64,000 bases of DNA, from positions 186,001-250,000 of the forward strand of contig NZ_QJQX01000052.1 in NCBI RefSeq assembly GCF_013393185.1, in the 5' to 3' direction. Source of the stretch: Sphingobium lactosutens (GTDB lineage Bacteria; Pseudomonadota; Alphaproteobacteria; Sphingomonadales; Sphingomonadaceae). Positions 38,397-46,681 of this stretch are shown here, piece after piece (position 1 is the stretch's first letter; each line of letters starts with the position of its first letter). The position numbers and the translations under genes were made by a program. Under the pieces are notes generated by a model. That model was not told where the DNA came from, searched no databases, and saw nothing but the letters and a program-made list of their open reading frames with translations.

Positions 38397-39563
38397 CTAG
38401 CTGCGCTGACGCAGGATGATCGCGCCGACGGAACCGATGACGGCAAGCATGGCGATGCGGAAAGCCTCACCCAGCAATCCCACCAGCCCCGCCAGGACGA
38501 GCAGCAGCAATATGGTGCCCGGCGTGACGATCATCCAGGGCCGGGCATGACCCGTCAGCCGCCATCGATCAGCGACCATGACGATCGCCAGCAGCAGAAC
38601 GAGGTCCATGGCCTGCGTCGTCCCGCCGGCGATCACCAATGCCGCCAGGATCGTCAGTGGCGTGACGAAGGCGAACCAACCCTGCGGCGGCGCGCGCAAC
38701 GCCAGTTCATCCAGTCGATCGGCCGTTTCCGCAAGCAACAGGGCAAGCAGCAGCAGGGCAAATCCCGTCAGCGTCCAGAGCAGTTCAATCGGCACCAGCG
38801 CAATCGCGCCCAGGACCATGCCGGCAATCCGCACCTGCATGGCAGGCACCTGCATCCGCATCAGCCCCGGGCCGATCATCCGCGCCAGCGGTGCCAGAAG
38901 AAGATGTTCGATGCCACCACGCGACCGGCCCTTGACCGCGCCTGCCGCCGTCACCGCCTGCGCGACGAGATCCGCCTGTTCCTGGCTCTCCACCATGGCG
39001 ACCCGGCCTTCGAGCAGGTCATCCTGTGGCACGGTGATCCGGCGTGCGCCTTTCTGCACCGCCGCACGGACGAGGGTCAGCGCCAGATCCCAGTCGCCGA
39101 TCATGTCGAGTGTGCCGAATAACAGGGCCGGGCTGAAGCGGGCGATACCGGCCCAACGCTGCCCCGCATCGATTCGCTCGAACGGGGCGCTGGCCCGGCT
39201 GTCGTCCGTGACCAGCAGGGCGTCGCCATCCGCCTGACCCAGGCCATCGACATGTCCCTGCGCGATGATCGCGCCATCGGCGACCAGTAGCACGTCCGCA
39301 TCCCGCGGCGCGTCGCGCACCATCGTGACCATGTCGCGAATCAGGGCAACGGCGATGCCGTCCGCGCTCAACCGGTCGACGGCCTGAGACAAGGCCGGCG
39401 TGATCACGCTGACCATGATCAGGATGCGGTCGGCGCCGGCGCGAACCGCCTGGCGCGCCTGATATTCCACCAGCGTCTGGCCCGCAAAATGCAGGCTCGC
39501 GCGCAGGCCGGCAGACGAATCGGCCGTCATCCGGCTGGCACTCAGAATAGCGGCAAAGCTCAT
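38397..39563 (-). CDS. Nucleotidyltransferase-like domain fused to a membrane domain, function unknown
   Basis: The 388-residue protein has a cytosolic N-terminal half (about 1-215) resembling a sugar-phosphate nucleotidyltransferase fold (H-F-A-G-Q-T-L-V-E-Y-Q-A-R-Q-A-V-R-A-G-A near 30-50, D-A-D-V-L-L-V-A-D-G near 90), but the GxGxR substrate loop at the N terminus is missing. The second half has about six hydrophobic helices. The architecture recalls nucleotidyltransferase/CDP-alcohol phosphatidyltransferase fusions, but the D-G-x2-A-R motif of that enzyme is not visible. The TTG at 39575 is a weaker start than the ATG at 39563. Confidence 0.6.
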   Translation of the reverse strand: MSFAAILSASRMTADSSAGLRASLHFAGQTLVEYQARQAVRAGADRILIMVSVITPALSQAVDRLSADGIAVALIRDMVTMVRDAPRDADVLLVADGAIIAQGHVDGLGQADGDALLVTDDSRASAPFERIDAGQRWAGIARFSPALLFGTLDMIGDWDLALTLVRAAVQKGARRITVPQDDLLEGRVAMVESQEQADLVAQAVTAAGAVKGRSRGGIEHLLLAPLARMIGPGLMRMQVPAMQVRIAGMVLGAIALVPIELLWTLTGFALLLLALLLAETADRLDELALRAPPQGWFAFVTPLTILAALVIAGGTTQAMDLVLLLAIVMVADRWRLTGHARPWMIVTPGTILLLLVLAGLVGLLGEAFRIAMLAVIGSVGAIILRQRS

Positions 39564-39649
39564 ATTGTTACGCAATCGACCCGTTCATAGTGCGGGCGAC
39601 CTTTTCGCAAGGCCGACAGCCGGAAGCAAGCTGCCCGTGCGCCGATAAT

Positions 39650-39952
39650 TCAGTCCTGCTCCAACGCCGCAAGCGCAGCCTGAAGACGCCGCAAGACGCG
39701 CGGATCACCCGGCGCGGCTTCCGCGGCCTCGTCCGCCAGCGCGATGAGCGACGTCAGGCCGAAGCTGGCCGCCAGCCCCTTCAGACGCCACGCCGCCAGA
39801 TGCCAGTTCGCGTCGCAACGCGCCCGGCCCAACAGGTCGATCTGCCGCGCGGCGCTTTCCATGAAGGCCACGCGCAGGTCGGCAATCAAGGCGTGATCGT
39901 CGCCAACGGCGGCGGCAAGGGCGGCATCAAGGGCGCCAGGATCATAGGACAT
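39650..39952 (-). CDS. Hpt-like helical protein lacking the phospho-histidine
   Basis: A 100-residue helical protein of histidine-phosphotransfer shape: R-V-A-F-M-E-S-A-A-R-Q near 27-37 and then A-A-W55-R-L-K-G-L-A-A-S-F-G-L. In Hpt domains the core reads A-H-T-L-K-G; here the histidine position is W55. H51 lies one helical turn earlier and is a possible but non-canonical substitute. Together with the nearby pseudo-kinase this looks like a signalling module that lost, or never used, phosphotransfer. Alternatively the resemblance is only structural. It is divergent to the coiled-coil gene (80-bp gap). Confidence 0.6.
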   Translation of the reverse strand: MSYDPGALDAALAAAVGDDHALIADLRVAFMESAARQIDLLGRARCDANWHLAAWRLKGLAASFGLTSLIALADEAAEAAPGDPRVLRRLQAALAALEQD

Positions 39953-40032
39953 GGCGACCAACGCTATCGGAGTTGCGTTAAGTTTTGGTAACGGGGCATT
40001 TGCCTGTGCGTAAAAGCTGCTAGGATGGCGGG

Positions 40033-42705
40033 ATGACAGGGGGCAGCACAATCGTCGAGTTCTGGCGCGACGACCACATCGCGAAGAACAATCATGCGCA
40101 GGCGGACGATATTTTGCTTTTAAAACAGGCCGTTCTCGAAATCGAAGAAGATGATTCGAGCGAAGGTGCCGGTGATGGCTGGGTGAAGCGGCTGCGCATC
40201 GCCCTGGGGCTGGTCGCGCTTGGATGGGTTGGGTTCGCGCTCTGGGCGATGATCCGTTCGGGCGACTTGCGCGACGGGCCATCGGCCTGGGCCGGCGCTG
40301 TCGCCACCATAGCGGTGCCACTGGTGTTGCTGGGCATGTTCTACCTGCTGCTGGTCCGCAACAGCCGCACCGAATCGCGCCGCTATCTCGATACCGCCAG
40401 GGCGCTGCGGACGGAGGCCGACCTGCTCGACCTTCGGCTGGGGCGGATCACCGCGCAGCTCGAATCCGCGCGCCAGACCATGCAGGACCAGGCAGAGCTG
40501 CTCGACAGCTATGGCGCGGCCGCCAGCAGCAATATGGAAGCGTCGGCGGAACTGATCGCGGGCCGCGCGCAGACGACGGCGGACCGGGCGGAAGCCGCTG
40601 AACAGGCAGGCGCTGCGCTGGTCGCGCGCATGGACGCCCTGATCCGCGCGATCCCCGAGCTGGAGGATCGCACCGGTCGCATGGCGGCTCAGATCATGGA
40701 TAACGGCCATGCCCTGGCAGAACGGATCGACACGCTGGAAGCGCGACTGCATGCCCTGACCGAAGTGTCGGACGAAGCCCGCGCCCGTACCCTCGCCGCG
40801 ACCAAGAGCCTGACCAGCCAGCTTGGGCAGTTGCAGGACGCGACCCGCACCGCCTCCGAAGAAGTGACCGGCCTTGCTGAAATCGCCGCTGGACGGATCG
40901 AGACCACCTCGCTCGGCGCACGTCAGATGATGGAGCGCAGCCGCCAGGATCTGGAGAATCACTCCTCCGCCCTCGCCGCCTTGATCGAGGCCGCCCAGGC
41001 AGGCCTGTCGAACACCAGCGACAGCGTCCGAACCGCCTTGGCCCGCGACCTCGACAGCGCGCAGGCCGAGATGGATGGCCGCATGGAACGGCTTCTTGCC
41101 ACGGTCCGTGAAACCATGGCCAGCACCGACGAAAGCCTGTCGCGCCGCGCCGATACGCTTCAGGCGCTGGTCGCCGCAGCACAGGCCGGCATTGGCCGCA
41201 CCAGCGACGAAGCGAGCGCGCGGCTCGCGCAGGACATGGACGCGATCGAGACCGATCTGCGCAAGCGGCTCGACGCCGCACTGGACCGGGCGGAAGAGGC
41301 GTTGGCCCTGACCGATGGCGGCCTCACCAGCCAGTCCGAGGCGCTGGAGGCCTTGATCGCCCGCTCGCGCGCCCATCTGGACGCCATCGGCGCCAATACC
41401 GTCGCTGGCCTATCCGACATGATCGGCGATGTCGAAGGCCGCCTGCACCAGATCAACGACCTGATGGAAGGCCAGCGCACGCTGATGTCCGGCCTGCATA
41501 GCGGGCTGCATGAAACCGTCGCTTCGACCGAGAACCGATTCGCGGCCCTGGAAGACAATGCTCTGGCGCGCAGCGAACGACTGACCAAGGCGCTTTCCCA
41601 TCTGACGGCAGAGACCCAGCGGATCGACAATGCGCTGGCGGCCGGCGGCATGACCGCCGAAAAGCTGATCGGCAGTGCCGAGACCCTTCTCGTCGCGCTG
41701 GATTCGAGCGTGCGCGAACTGGACGAAACCTATCCCGCCGCGCTCCAACGCTTCGATGGCCGACTGGAACAGAGCCGCGCCCTGGTTGGCAGTGCGACGC
41801 CGGAGATGGAGCATCTGGAAGCGATTTCGCAGGCGCTTGTCGGCCGGGCCGAGGAAGCCGAATCGATGCTTCGCGGCCAGGGCAGCCGCCTGACCGAATG
41901 GCTCGAAAGCACGCAGGGCGGACTGGAAGCCAATCGCGAACTGGTCGACCGTCTGCGCGCCGCGCTCGACGCCGCGCATCAGGATGCTGCGCGCATCACC
42001 GAAGGGGCCGGGCCGCTGCTGGTGACGGCACTGCTTCGCGTCAAGGACACGGCAGACCAGGCGGCCGAACGTGCGCGCCAGGCCTTGGGCCGCGCCATTC
42101 CCGATGCCGCCCAGCAATTGGCGGATGCCAGCGAACAGGCGTTGCAGGCCGCAATCGGCGATAAGGTCGAGGCCCAGATCGAGCATATCGCGCAGGTCGC
42201 GGAAGAAGCGGTGAAGGCGGCGCATCAGGCGTCGGAGCGGCTGACCCGCCAGTTGCTGACCATTGCCGACACCAGCGCCAGCGTCGAACAGCGGATCGAG
42301 GAAGGCCAGCGGGCGGCGGAGGATCGCGACCGCGACCATTTCGCTCGCCGCTCCGCCTTGCTGATCGAATCGCTCAACAGCACCGCGATCGATGTCGCCA
42401 AGATCCTGTCCAACGATGTCACCGATTCGGCCTGGTCCGCCTATCTCAAGGGCGACCGCGGCGTGTTCACCCGTCGAGCGGTCAAGCTACTGGATGCCGG
42501 TGAGTCTCGCGAAATCGCACTGCATTATGATAATGATGCCGAATTCCGCGATCATGTGAACCGCTATATCCATGATTTCGAGGCGATGTTGCGGATCATA
42601 TTGTCGGCCCGCGACGGCAATGCGCTGGGCGTCGCGATCCTGTCGTCCGACATGGGCAAGCTCTATGTAGCCCTTGCCCAGGCGATCGAGCGGTTGCGGC
42701 AATAG
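40033..42705 (+). CDS. Large membrane-anchored coiled-coil protein, function unknown
   Basis: The 890-residue protein has an acidic cytosolic start, two membrane helices (about 54-73 and 87-107) and then some 650 residues of Ala/Glu/Arg-rich coiled coil. At least three 62-residue repeats start at L314, L376 and L438 (consensus L-x-A-L-I-x-A-A-Q-A-G-x-x-x-T-S-D). The last 110 residues are different (S-N-D-V-T-D-S-A-W-S-A-Y-L-K-G-D, then an F-R-D-H-V-N-R-Y segment) and probably form a small globular domain. The layout recalls methyl-accepting or apolipoprotein-like filaments, but no signalling hairpin is visible. GGATGGCGGG precedes the ATG. Confidence 0.78.
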   Translation: MTGGSTIVEFWRDDHIAKNNHAQADDILLLKQAVLEIEEDDSSEGAGDGWVKRLRIALGLVALGWVGFALWAMIRSGDLRDGPSAWAGAVATIAVPLVLLGMFYLLLVRNSRTESRRYLDTARALRTEADLLDLRLGRITAQLESARQTMQDQAELLDSYGAAASSNMEASAELIAGRAQTTADRAEAAEQAGAALVARMDALIRAIPELEDRTGRMAAQIMDNGHALAERIDTLEARLHALTEVSDEARARTLAATKSLTSQLGQLQDATRTASEEVTGLAEIAAGRIETTSLGARQMMERSRQDLENHSSALAALIEAAQAGLSNTSDSVRTALARDLDSAQAEMDGRMERLLATVRETMASTDESLSRRADTLQALVAAAQAGIGRTSDEASARLAQDMDAIETDLRKRLDAALDRAEEALALTDGGLTSQSEALEALIARSRAHLDAIGANTVAGLSDMIGDVEGRLHQINDLMEGQRTLMSGLHSGLHETVASTENRFAALEDNALARSERLTKALSHLTAETQRIDNALAAGGMTAEKLIGSAETLLVALDSSVRELDETYPAALQRFDGRLEQSRALVGSATPEMEHLEAISQALVGRAEEAESMLRGQGSRLTEWLESTQGGLEANRELVDRLRAALDAAHQDAARITEGAGPLLVTALLRVKDTADQAAERARQALGRAIPDAAQQLADASEQALQAAIGDKVEAQIEHIAQVAEEAVKAAHQASERLTRQLLTIADTSASVEQRIEEGQRAAEDRDRDHFARRSALLIESLNSTAIDVAKILSNDVTDSAWSAYLKGDRGVFTRRAVKLLDAGESREIALHYDNDAEFRDHVNRYIHDFEAMLRIILSARDGNALGVAILSSDMGKLYVALAQAIERLRQ

Positions 42706-42717
42706 GCCCTTCGGGCC

Positions 42718-43179
42718 TCAGCCTATATCCTTGCGGAAATACACCACGCGCTCGGTTTCGGCGAAACCGAGCGCTGCATGGAAAGCATGGCTCGCGCCGT
42801 TCGTAATGTCCGCATCGGACGCCATTTCGATACAGCCACGCGCGCGCCCCCAATCCCTGATCGCATCGGCCAGGGCACGGGCAGCGCCCCTGCGCCGCGC
42901 CGACGGCTCCACGAAAATGCCCTCCAGGAAAACCACCGGACTGGTATCGCATCCATTGACATAATCGTGGCGCAGCGCGGCCTCGGCAAAGCCGATCGCT
43001 TCGCCAGCATCATCGAAGGCCAGAAAGGCGACTTGATCGTCGCTGCCTTTCAGTTGCGCCAGGATGTCGTCGCGATGTTCGGGCAGCGATGCGTCCGGCC
43101 AGAGTTCGGCGCGCAGGAAAGCCCAGCGTTCGACATGGGACGTGCCCGCCCGGACGATGCGCGGGCCGCCGTCCGTCAT
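42718..43179 (-). CDS. GNAT acetyltransferase, aminoglycoside 6'-N-acetyltransferase AAC(6')-like
   Basis: The 153-residue protein follows the AAC(6')-I chromosomal family over its whole length: L-R-A-E-L-W-P near 22-28, the signature D72-Y-V-N-G-C-D-T-S-P-V-V-F-L-E-G-I, the acetyl-CoA loop R95-R-R-G-A-A, A-S-D-A-D near 120 and L-G-F-A-E-T-E-R-V-V-Y-F at the end. Relatives in Acinetobacter and Serratia acetylate aminoglycosides at the 6' amine; many other homologues have unknown natural substrates. Whether it gives resistance cannot be told. It is coupled to the DUF1467 gene (ATGA). Confidence 0.85.
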   Translation of the reverse strand: MTDGGPRIVRAGTSHVERWAFLRAELWPDASLPEHRDDILAQLKGSDDQVAFLAFDDAGEAIGFAEAALRHDYVNGCDTSPVVFLEGIFVEPSARRRGAARALADAIRDWGRARGCIEMASDADITNGASHAFHAALGFAETERVVYFRKDIG

Positions 43180-43445
43180 GATCCGGCGTGGTAGCCGGGA
43201 AGCATGTCGATCGTCACCCAGCCCTGAACATAATTGGCATAATAAAGGCCGAAGATGAGCAGCGACAGCAATGTCGCGCGCAGAGCGACACGCCCTGGCC
43301 GGAAATTGCTCGGCGCGCTGTCCGCTTGCCCCTTGAGGAGAACCTCACCCGTCTCATCCGGCGTACGGAGTCCGAAGGGGAGCATGATGAAGGCGCTGAC
43401 GACCCACATCAGGAAATAAATGGCAAATATCGCATACCAGTTCAT
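43176..43445 (-). CDS. DUF1467 family small membrane protein
   Basis: An 89-residue protein with two membrane helices (about 5-24 and 56-75) separated by L-P-F-G-L-R-T-P-D-E-T-G-E, which is the recognisable DUF1467 motif. Function unknown. It is preceded by a strong hairpin and followed without a gap by the acetyltransferase gene. In alphaproteobacteria this family is usually found downstream of the RNase J gene, as here. Confidence 0.85.
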   Translation of the reverse strand: MNWYAIFAIYFLMWVVSAFIMLPFGLRTPDETGEVLLKGQADSAPSNFRPGRVALRATLLSLLIFGLYYANYVQGWVTIDMLPGYHAGS

Positions 43446-43463
43446 TCTTGCCTGATTAGAATC

Positions 43464-43499
43464 TTTCCACGCCGGATGAAACATCCGAAGGCGTGGAAA
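43464..43499 (-). terminator. Two-part hairpin between rnj and the DUF1467 gene
   Basis: Outer arms TTTCCACGCC (43464-43473) and GGCGTGGAAA (43490-43499) pair over 10 bp; inside, GGATG and CATCC pair around AAA, with a 3-base bulge. It is the strongest stem in the 101-bp gap. On the minus strand it ends in a short, interrupted T-run, so it could be a terminator for the nuo-rnj operon or a leader structure of the DUF1467 mRNA. Confidence 0.65.
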
Positions 43500-43546
43500 T
43501 CATCGGCACAGGCAAGGAAATTCATGATCCGGCCTTTTGGACCAGA

Positions 43547-45184
43547 TCAGGCGCGGATGAGAAGTACGTCCACCAAGGGCTTCTTGCCGGTCCAGCGGGT
43601 CGCGGTGCGACGCACGGCGAGGCGAACGCGCTCACGCAGCGCCTCTTCCTCCTGCGATCCCTTGGGCACCACGGCTGCCGCTTCCTCGGCCGCTTCAGCC
43701 AGAAAGGCCGCCTTGTCCTCTTCCACCGGCACACCCTGGGTCCGCAACGCCGGTTCGCCGATCAGCTTGCCCTTGCGATCGAGCGCCACCGCGACGCTAA
43801 TCTGACCATGCAAGCCCAGCTTGCGCCGTTCGTTCATGGTTGACCCGTCGGCGGGCAGGATGACATCTCCGTCCAGCACCAGTCGGCCGGTATCCTCCTG
43901 CCCGACAATCTCCGGCGCGCCGGGAGCAAGGCGGAGCAGATCGCCATTGGACTGCACCGGGGCATGGCGGATGCCGCTGGCAAGGCCAAGCCGCGCCTGT
44001 TCCGCCATATGGCGACGCTCGCCATGGACAGGGAGCAGTATCTCCGGCCGGATCCAGCGATACATGGCCTCCAGTTCGGGACGCCCCGGATGGCCCGAGA
44101 CATGGACCTCCGCCTGGCGATCCGTCACCATCAGTATCCCGGCGGTCGCTAGCGCATTCTGGATGCGGCCGATCGCAATCTCGTTGCCGGGAATCTGCTT
44201 GGACGAGAAGACGACCATATCGCCTTCCGCCAGTTTGATCGGATGGCTGTCGAACGCGATGCGCGACAGCGCCGCGCGCGCTTCGCCCTGGCCGCCGGTG
44301 GCGATGATCATCACCTCGCTGCGAGGCAGCGCCATGGCGTCGTCCCAGTCGATCGTCGGGGGGAAATCCTTGAGATACCCCGCCGCCTTCGCCGTCGTGA
44401 TGATGCGGTCGAGCGAGCGCCCCGCCACGCACAGCTTGCGCCCGGTCGCCATCGCCACTTCGCCCAGCGTCTGCACGCGCGCGGCGTTCGACGCGAAGGT
44501 CGTGACCAGTACCCGCCCCTCGGCGCCGGAGATGGTCTGCATCAGTCCCTCGCGCACATCGCCTTCGGAGCCGCTGGCCTGCGGATTGAACACATTGGTA
44601 CTGTCGCACACCAGCGCCAGCACGCCCTCGTCCCCAATCTCGATAAGTTCCTCCGGCGTGGAGGGCTGGCCGAGCAGCGGCCGCTCGTCCAGCTTCCAGT
44701 CGCCGGTATGGAAGATGCGGCCATAGGGCGTGTCGATCAGGACGGCATTGCCCTCCGGGATCGAATGCGCGAGCGGCACATAGCGGAAACCGAACGGGCC
44801 AAGGTTGAAGCTGCCCTCATTCTCGATGACGTGAAGCTTGACTTCCTTGGTCAGTCCTTCCTCCTCCAGCTTCAACCGGATCAGCCCCGCCGTGAAGGGC
44901 GTGGCATAAAGTGGAACACCAAGGTCCGCGGCCAAATAAGGGATGGCGCCGATATGATCCTCATGCCCATGGGTCAACACGATGCCGAGCAGGTCGTCGC
45001 GCCGGTCTTCGATAAAGCTCAGGTCCGGCAGGATCAGTTCCACGCCGGGATAGGCCGGATCGGCAAAGGTGAGGCCGAGATCGACCATCACCCACTTGCC
45101 CTGGCAGCCATAGAGATTGACGTTCATGCCGATCTCGCCTGACCCGCCCAGGGCCAGGAAGAGCAGCTCATCCTTGGGTGTCAT
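43547..45184 (-). CDS. rnj: Ribonuclease J
   Basis: Endo- and 5'-3' exoribonuclease for mRNA decay and rRNA maturation. The 545-residue protein has the MBL motif H72-G-H-E-D76-H77, the beta-CASP domain with C-D-S-T-N and T-T-F-A-S-N, the H-V-S-G-H motif and V-H-G-E-R-R-H near 380, and a C-terminal oligomerisation domain. It is coupled to coaX by an ATGA overlap. Confidence 0.95.
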   Translation of the reverse strand: MTPKDELLFLALGGSGEIGMNVNLYGCQGKWVMVDLGLTFADPAYPGVELILPDLSFIEDRRDDLLGIVLTHGHEDHIGAIPYLAADLGVPLYATPFTAGLIRLKLEEEGLTKEVKLHVIENEGSFNLGPFGFRYVPLAHSIPEGNAVLIDTPYGRIFHTGDWKLDERPLLGQPSTPEELIEIGDEGVLALVCDSTNVFNPQASGSEGDVREGLMQTISGAEGRVLVTTFASNAARVQTLGEVAMATGRKLCVAGRSLDRIITTAKAAGYLKDFPPTIDWDDAMALPRSEVMIIATGGQGEARAALSRIAFDSHPIKLAEGDMVVFSSKQIPGNEIAIGRIQNALATAGILMVTDRQAEVHVSGHPGRPELEAMYRWIRPEILLPVHGERRHMAEQARLGLASGIRHAPVQSNGDLLRLAPGAPEIVGQEDTGRLVLDGDVILPADGSTMNERRKLGLHGQISVAVALDRKGKLIGEPALRTQGVPVEEDKAAFLAEAAEEAAAVVPKGSQEEEALRERVRLAVRRTATRWTGKKPLVDVLLIRA

Positions 45185-45963
45185 TCTGTTTTCAAACTCC
45201 GTTCGTACAATAGCGCCAACCCCTGAATGGTGAGGTCCGGCGCGATCGCATCGAAAATATCGCTATTGTCATTGAAGAGGACCGCTAGCCCTCCCGTCGA
45301 AATCACCTTGGCGGGGCGGCCGATCTCAGCGCGGATGCGCGCGACCAGCCCTTCCATCATCGCTACATAGCCCCAGAAGACGCCGATCTGCATCGCGTCG
45401 ACCGTGGTCCGCCCGATCACCGACCGGCTCTCCGGCGGCTCGATCGCGATCTTGGGCAGCTTCGCCGCCGCCGCAACCAGTGCGTCCAGAGACAGGTTGA
45501 TGCCGGGCGCGATGATCCCACCCTTGTAGGCGCCGCTGTAATCGACCACGTCGAAGGTCGTTGCCGTCCCGAAATCGATGACGATCAGGTCGTCATGATA
45601 AAGATGGTGGGCGGCGATCGCATTTACAACCCGATCCGCCCCGACCGAGGCGGGTTCGGCGACATCCAGTTCGATACCCCAATCCACCGGCGCCTGACCG
45701 GCCACCAATGCCGTCGTCTTGAAATATTTATCTGCCAAGACCTGCAGATTATGGAGCGCGCGCGGCACGACGGTGGCGATGATCACGGATTCGACGTCCG
45801 CCATCGCATAGCCTTCGAGTTGCAACAACTGGTGCAGCCAGACGGCATATTCATCGGCGGTACGACGCGGATCGGTCGCGATCCGCCAGCGCGTGCGGAT
45901 ATCCCCGCCCTCCAGCAGGGCGAAAACGACATTGGTGTTGCCCGCGTCGATCGCGAGAAGCAT
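45181..45963 (-). CDS. coaX: Type III pantothenate kinase
   Basis: First step of CoA synthesis from pantothenate. The 260-residue ASKHA-fold protein has the phosphate loop D6-A-G-N-T-N11, G-A-D-R near 106-109, D-F-G-T-A-T near 130 and S-T-G-G-L near 220. Type III enzymes are insensitive to CoA feedback. It sits between birA (10-bp gap) and rnj in the nuo operon. Confidence 0.95.
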   Translation of the reverse strand: MLLAIDAGNTNVVFALLEGGDIRTRWRIATDPRRTADEYAVWLHQLLQLEGYAMADVESVIIATVVPRALHNLQVLADKYFKTTALVAGQAPVDWGIELDVAEPASVGADRVVNAIAAHHLYHDDLIVIDFGTATTFDVVDYSGAYKGGIIAPGINLSLDALVAAAAKLPKIAIEPPESRSVIGRTTVDAMQIGVFWGYVAMMEGLVARIRAEIGRPAKVISTGGLAVLFNDNSDIFDAIAPDLTIQGLALLYERSLKTE

Positions 45964-45973
45964 GGCCCGTCCC

Positions 45974-46681
45974 TCAGGTCAGAATGATGTCGCCGGCGTG
46001 AATGGCACGGCTCTGCCCATTCGCCAAGCGCAGGATCAGCATGCCCTGGCGGTCGAGCGTATCAAATGCCCCTTCCACGACCGCGCCATCGGGCTGGACG
46101 ACGCGCATCGGCGTTCCGGTCGGATGGGCATTGAGCAGCCAGTGATTGCGGACCGGGTCCAGCCCCTGCGCCCGCCAGATCGACAGCCAATGGGCGAAAA
46201 GCTGCGCCAGTCGTCCGAGCAGGGCGCCGGCTTCCGCATCGGCCGCTCCCTGCGCGACAAGGCTTGTGACCGGGCGATCGAGGCCCGTCGGAAAATGGGT
46301 GACGTTGATGCCGATGCCGATGACGATGGCGTCGCCGACACGCTCCAGCAGGATGCCCGCTATCTTGGCGCCATCGACCAATATGTCGTTGGGCCATTTG
46401 ATCCGTGCCTGCCCCGCGCAGAGCGGTGCGACCAGCGCATGGACGGCGTTGGCGGCCACCAGCGCCAGCGTATGGGGAAGCGGATCGTTCGGCCCGATCC
46501 GCACCAGCGTGGAGCAGTAGAGATTGCCGGTCGGGCTTTCCCAGGCGCGGCCCATGCGCCCCCTGCCCCCGGTCTGGCGGCCAGCACGCAGCCAGCTGCC
46601 CTCGGGCGTGCCCTGCTCCGCCAACGCCAGCATGTCGGCGTTGGTGGAGCCGGTTTCCTCGACGAAGCGAAGGAGAGTCAG
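45974..46681 (-). CDS. birA: Biotin--[acetyl-CoA-carboxylase] ligase, probable CTG start
   Basis: Attaches biotin to the carrier protein of biotin carboxylases. The catalytic core has the adenylate-binding G-R-G-R-M-G-R motif and K-W-P-N-D-I, plus a small C-terminal domain. No N-terminal DNA-binding domain is present, so it is not a repressor. The first ATG (46633) would cut off the conserved E-T-G-S-T-N segment. Reading upstream in frame keeps this motif and reaches CTG at 46681, which overlaps the nuoN stop as CTGA, the same geometry as the ATGA overlaps elsewhere in the operon. A 235-residue product from CTG is my preferred model; the ATG form has 219. Confidence 0.9.
   Translation of the reverse strand: MTLLRFVEETGSTNADMLALAEQGTPEGSWLRAGRQTGGRGRMGRAWESPTGNLYCSTLVRIGPNDPLPHTLALVAANAVHALVAPLCAGQARIKWPNDILVDGAKIAGILLERVGDAIVIGIGINVTHFPTGLDRPVTSLVAQGAADAEAGALLGRLAQLFAHWLSIWRAQGLDPVRNHWLLNAHPTGTPMRVVQPDGAVVEGAFDTLDRQGMLILRLANGQSRAIHAGDIILT

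Noticed and set aside
39978..39992. TTAA and TAAC in the Hpt/coiled-coil divergent gap as a CtrA site
   Set aside because: With the correct 7-base spacing the second half reads TAAC rather than TTAA, too far from the consensus.
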